Position numbers and translations under genes: made by a program. Positions 8,920 through 10,665 of a DNA stretch of 10,665 nucleotides are shown piece after piece. Origin of the DNA: Thelonectria olida (Eukaryota > Ascomycota > Sordariomycetes > Hypocreales > Nectriaceae); contig JAGPYM010000164.1 of the NCBI GenBank assembly GCA_020736575.1, forward strand, positions 1 through 10,665, read 5' to 3'. Positions within the stretch are counted from its first letter, which is position 1. Each line of letters starts with the position of its first letter. The notes under the pieces are model-generated. The model had not been told where the DNA came from, searched no databases, and was given only the letters and a program-made list of their open reading frames with translations.

Positions 8920-9029
8920 ATTATTATTTGTTAAAATAAGCCTAGTATTAGTATATAATAAAACTTAATACAAGTAAAACCCAGCCTTATATCTATTATA
9001 ATAAGCTTTTTTATAGGGTTTATAATTAA
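8920..9029 (-). mobile_element. Short dispersed element, copy B (inverted), with imperfect 11-bp target duplication
   Basis: The minus strand reads TTAATTATAAACCCTATA, then AAGGCTGGGTTTTACTTGTA and ACTAGGCTTATTTTAACAAATAATAAT, the same body as copy A. It is flanked by AATAAGCACCT (8909-8919) and AATAAGCACTT (9030-9040), which differ by one C/T transition. The 3' tail is five bases longer than in copy A (extra ATAAT), a variable-tail feature seen in retroposed short elements. The duplication sequence differs from that of copy A, so the two are independent insertions and not the two ends of one larger inverted-repeat element. Confidence 0.65.
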
Positions 9030-9040
9030 AATAAGCACTT

Positions 9041-10163
9041 GTATCTACTTTAAAAATAAACTAGGTACTATAAAGAATTTTATATAACTATTAAAAATTA
9101 CATAAAACTATTTAATATTCTTACTTTATAAGGTTATAATTTTATTTTATATTATTTTAAAAATTAGATTTATATTTAATTAGATAATAATTTGTATTAA
9201 TATATTATATAAAAATATATTTCCATTTAATATTACTAGTATTTATTATAATGATAATAGGTCTTATAATATTAAATATATTAAATAAAATAAGTACTAA
9301 TAGAATAGTAAATTATAATTTTAATATATTTATTATAAGTTGTTAAAGTTCCTTTTATAATATTAAATATTCTTTTTTAAAAGATTAAATAAAAGCTTTA
9401 CTATTATAATAAAGTTTTTAATTTATTATAGTAATAGGTAATTATATTAAAAAAGGGTTTAAGTTTTTTAAATAAGTATATTAAAACCCATTTTATAATT
9501 TTAATAATCTTTTCCTATTTTAATTTTCTATTTAAAATTTTATAAATATAGCTAATAATAATAATTATTATTTAATAAAATTTAAATGTTATTTTTAAAA
9601 TAGTATATTTAAATAATTTAATATTAAAAAGCATTTTATTAATATTAATTAAATACTTAGAAATAAATTAATAAACCCTAAATATAATTTTATTCCTTTT
9701 ATATTTAATTATAAGTCTTTTAATAGTAATATTATTAAAAAAGGGTTAATAAATATATAAAACAAGATTAAATAAAATTTAAATAATAATTTAAATAAAT
9801 TATACTATTTAATTAATAGCTCTTTAAAATAATATACATATATATATATAAGGCTAATTAGTATATTAAATATAATTAAATTTTAGCTTTCTTTATTATT
9901 TAAATTTAATTATATATAAAAAAAAAAGTTAAATAACAAGAGGATTTTATATATTTTAAAGTTTTTAAAAAACTCCTTAGCTTTTATAAGGCTTAAGGTA
10001 TTATAAAAAGTGTATGTATTATAATATAAAACTAAATTAATCTTTACAATTAGTAATTTTATTATTATATTAACTCTTTTATATATTTTTCTACTTGGTT
10101 GCCTTGCTTGTTTCTACTAGCTTTTAAGTAAGGTTTACTTACTAAGGATTTTCACTTAGAAGC
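9041..10163. other. AT-rich stretch, weak coding trace only
   Basis: No intact gene is present. Frame 2 of the + strand from about 9548 to 9920 gives text with relatively few stops (HFININ, NPKYNFIPFIFNYKSFNS, KKGLINI) but no motif I can name. An imperfect inverted repeat, AAAAAGGGTTTAAG near 9451 against TAAAACCCATTTT near 9483, may be a stem. The last part, 10087-10163, is less degraded (CTTGGTTGCCTTGCTTG) and leads into element copy C. Confidence 0.35.
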
Positions 10164-10270
10164 TAATTGTAAACCCTATATAAAAGTTTATTATAATAGA
10201 TGCAAGGCTGGGTTTTACTTGTATTAACCTTTATTATATGCTAATACTAGGCTTATTTTAACAAATAATA
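10164..10270 (+). mobile_element. Short dispersed element, copy C
   Basis: TAATTGTAAACCCTATATAAAAG, TGCAAGGCTGGGTTTTACTTG and TATTAACCTTTATTATATGC match copies A and B, ending ACAAATAATA. This copy looks the least mutated, keeping TGCAAGG where A and B have A/T. I could not find a clean flanking duplication: AGCTAATT on the left and ACTAAATT on the right are only similar. Either this copy is older at its borders or it lost one flank. Confidence 0.6.
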
Positions 10271-10598
10271 ACTAAATTAATTAATTTATAGCTTTTTTAT
10301 TTCTTTTAAATAGGAAACTAAAAGTTTTTATATATTATATATTCTTTTTTTAAAATCTTTCTCTTTATATAAATTTTAAATAAGTTAATAGTTAGTCTTT
10401 TAACTCCTTTTAAAATAGAAATACTACTTACTTATTAAACTTTATATTTAATAATTTTAATAACTTATAAAAGTATATTAATAGAATTAATCAATTTATA
10501 ATATTTAAATTCTTATATTAAAGCAGCTTTTTAATATCAATAATATTTAATACAAAATATTAATCTTTTTTAAAGTTAATATATTAAAGATTTAATTA
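10271..10598. other. AT-rich DNA to the edge of the isochore
   Basis: Nothing identifiable. This is low-complexity AT-rich sequence up to the abrupt compositional change at about 10,599. Confidence 0.5.
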
Positions 10599-10665
10599 AC
10601 GTACATGATAAGCGAGTCGGAAATACAAGCGAGTCGGAAAAAAATCCCCCAACCACCTTCATTTT
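10599..10665 (+). mobile_element. Probable start of a less-mutated Tc1/mariner-pogo type element
   Basis: Sequence from 10599 (ACGTACATGATAAGCGAGTCGG) retains CpG and balanced composition, unlike everything to its left. A 14-bp word, AAGCGAGTCGGAAA, occurs twice at 10610-10623 and 10627-10640. It is followed by AAATCCCCCAACCACCTTC, which resembles the leader between a terminal repeat and transposase start in fungal pogo/Fot1-like elements as I remember them. A TA dinucleotide precedes it (10597-10598), as TA-targeting elements require. The rest lies outside the window, so this could also be the flank of an ordinary gene. Confidence 0.4.

Noticed and set aside
8283..9029. Copies A and B as the terminal inverted repeats of a single 745-bp MITE
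   Set aside because: Each copy has its own distinct 11-bp flanking duplication and a third copy stands alone, which fits independent insertions better.
9440..9500. AAAAAGGGTTT...AAAACCCATTTT as transposon terminal repeats
   Set aside because: The arms are short and imperfect and no target duplication flanks them; noted only as a possible stem.
1..10598. Mitochondrial, plastid or Plasmodium-like AT-rich genome
   Set aside because: No organellar genes or RNAs are present, reading frames are destroyed at tryptophan and glutamine codons, and the dinucleotide pattern plus sharp return to normal composition at 10,599 fits a fungal RIP isochore. In a TGA=Trp code the TAG and TAA stops at invariant W positions would still be unexplained.

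Overview
The window looks like an AT-rich isochore from a filamentous ascomycete genome (Pezizomycotina). Almost everything in it appears to be transposon DNA degraded by repeat-induced point mutation (RIP). From about 1 to 10,600 the sequence is extremely AT-rich. Most surviving cytosines sit in CpT or CpC, and most surviving guanines in ApG or GpG. CpA/TpG is scarce and only a handful of CpG sites remain. This is the pattern left by C-to-T change on both strands with a CpA preference. I see no intact gene, no tRNA or rRNA, and no CRISPR array.

Region 1 (1-3941) is the right-hand part of a hAT-superfamily DNA transposon on the + strand. Its transposase (1-2572) can still be read block by block across all three forward frames. 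Several invariant tryptophan codons are now stops, for example the W of the TRWN motif at 1333-1335 and the W of the ARRYW motif at 2336-2338. The only ORF of any length (1138-1335, opening at TTG) is an internal slice of this transposase, not a gene. Downstream lie five degenerate tandem repeats of about 180 bp (2920-3776), a cluster of GACT(A)nGTC motifs plus a 14-bp palindrome (3819-3923), and a probable terminal inverted repeat ending in CCCTG at 3941. The left end lies outside the window.

Region 2 (3942-8282) is anonymous AT-rich DNA. It holds a less-degraded island with interleaved complementary 8-mers (4130-4260), possible + strand coding traces (4295-5200), a 42-bp minisatellite whose last unit has escaped mutation (5819-5960), and a - strand block of unidentified broken coding sequence (about 7850-6860).

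Region 3 (8283-10598) carries three copies of a dispersed element of about 107 bp. Two copies are flanked by 11-bp duplications and have a 3' tail of variable length, which resembles a small SINE-like element.

At about 10,599 composition changes abruptly to CpG-containing, balanced sequence with a twice-repeated 14-bp motif. This is probably the terminal repeat of a younger Tc1/mariner-pogo type element that continues beyond the window. The genes do not work together as a system: the window records successive transposon insertions followed by mutational inactivation.
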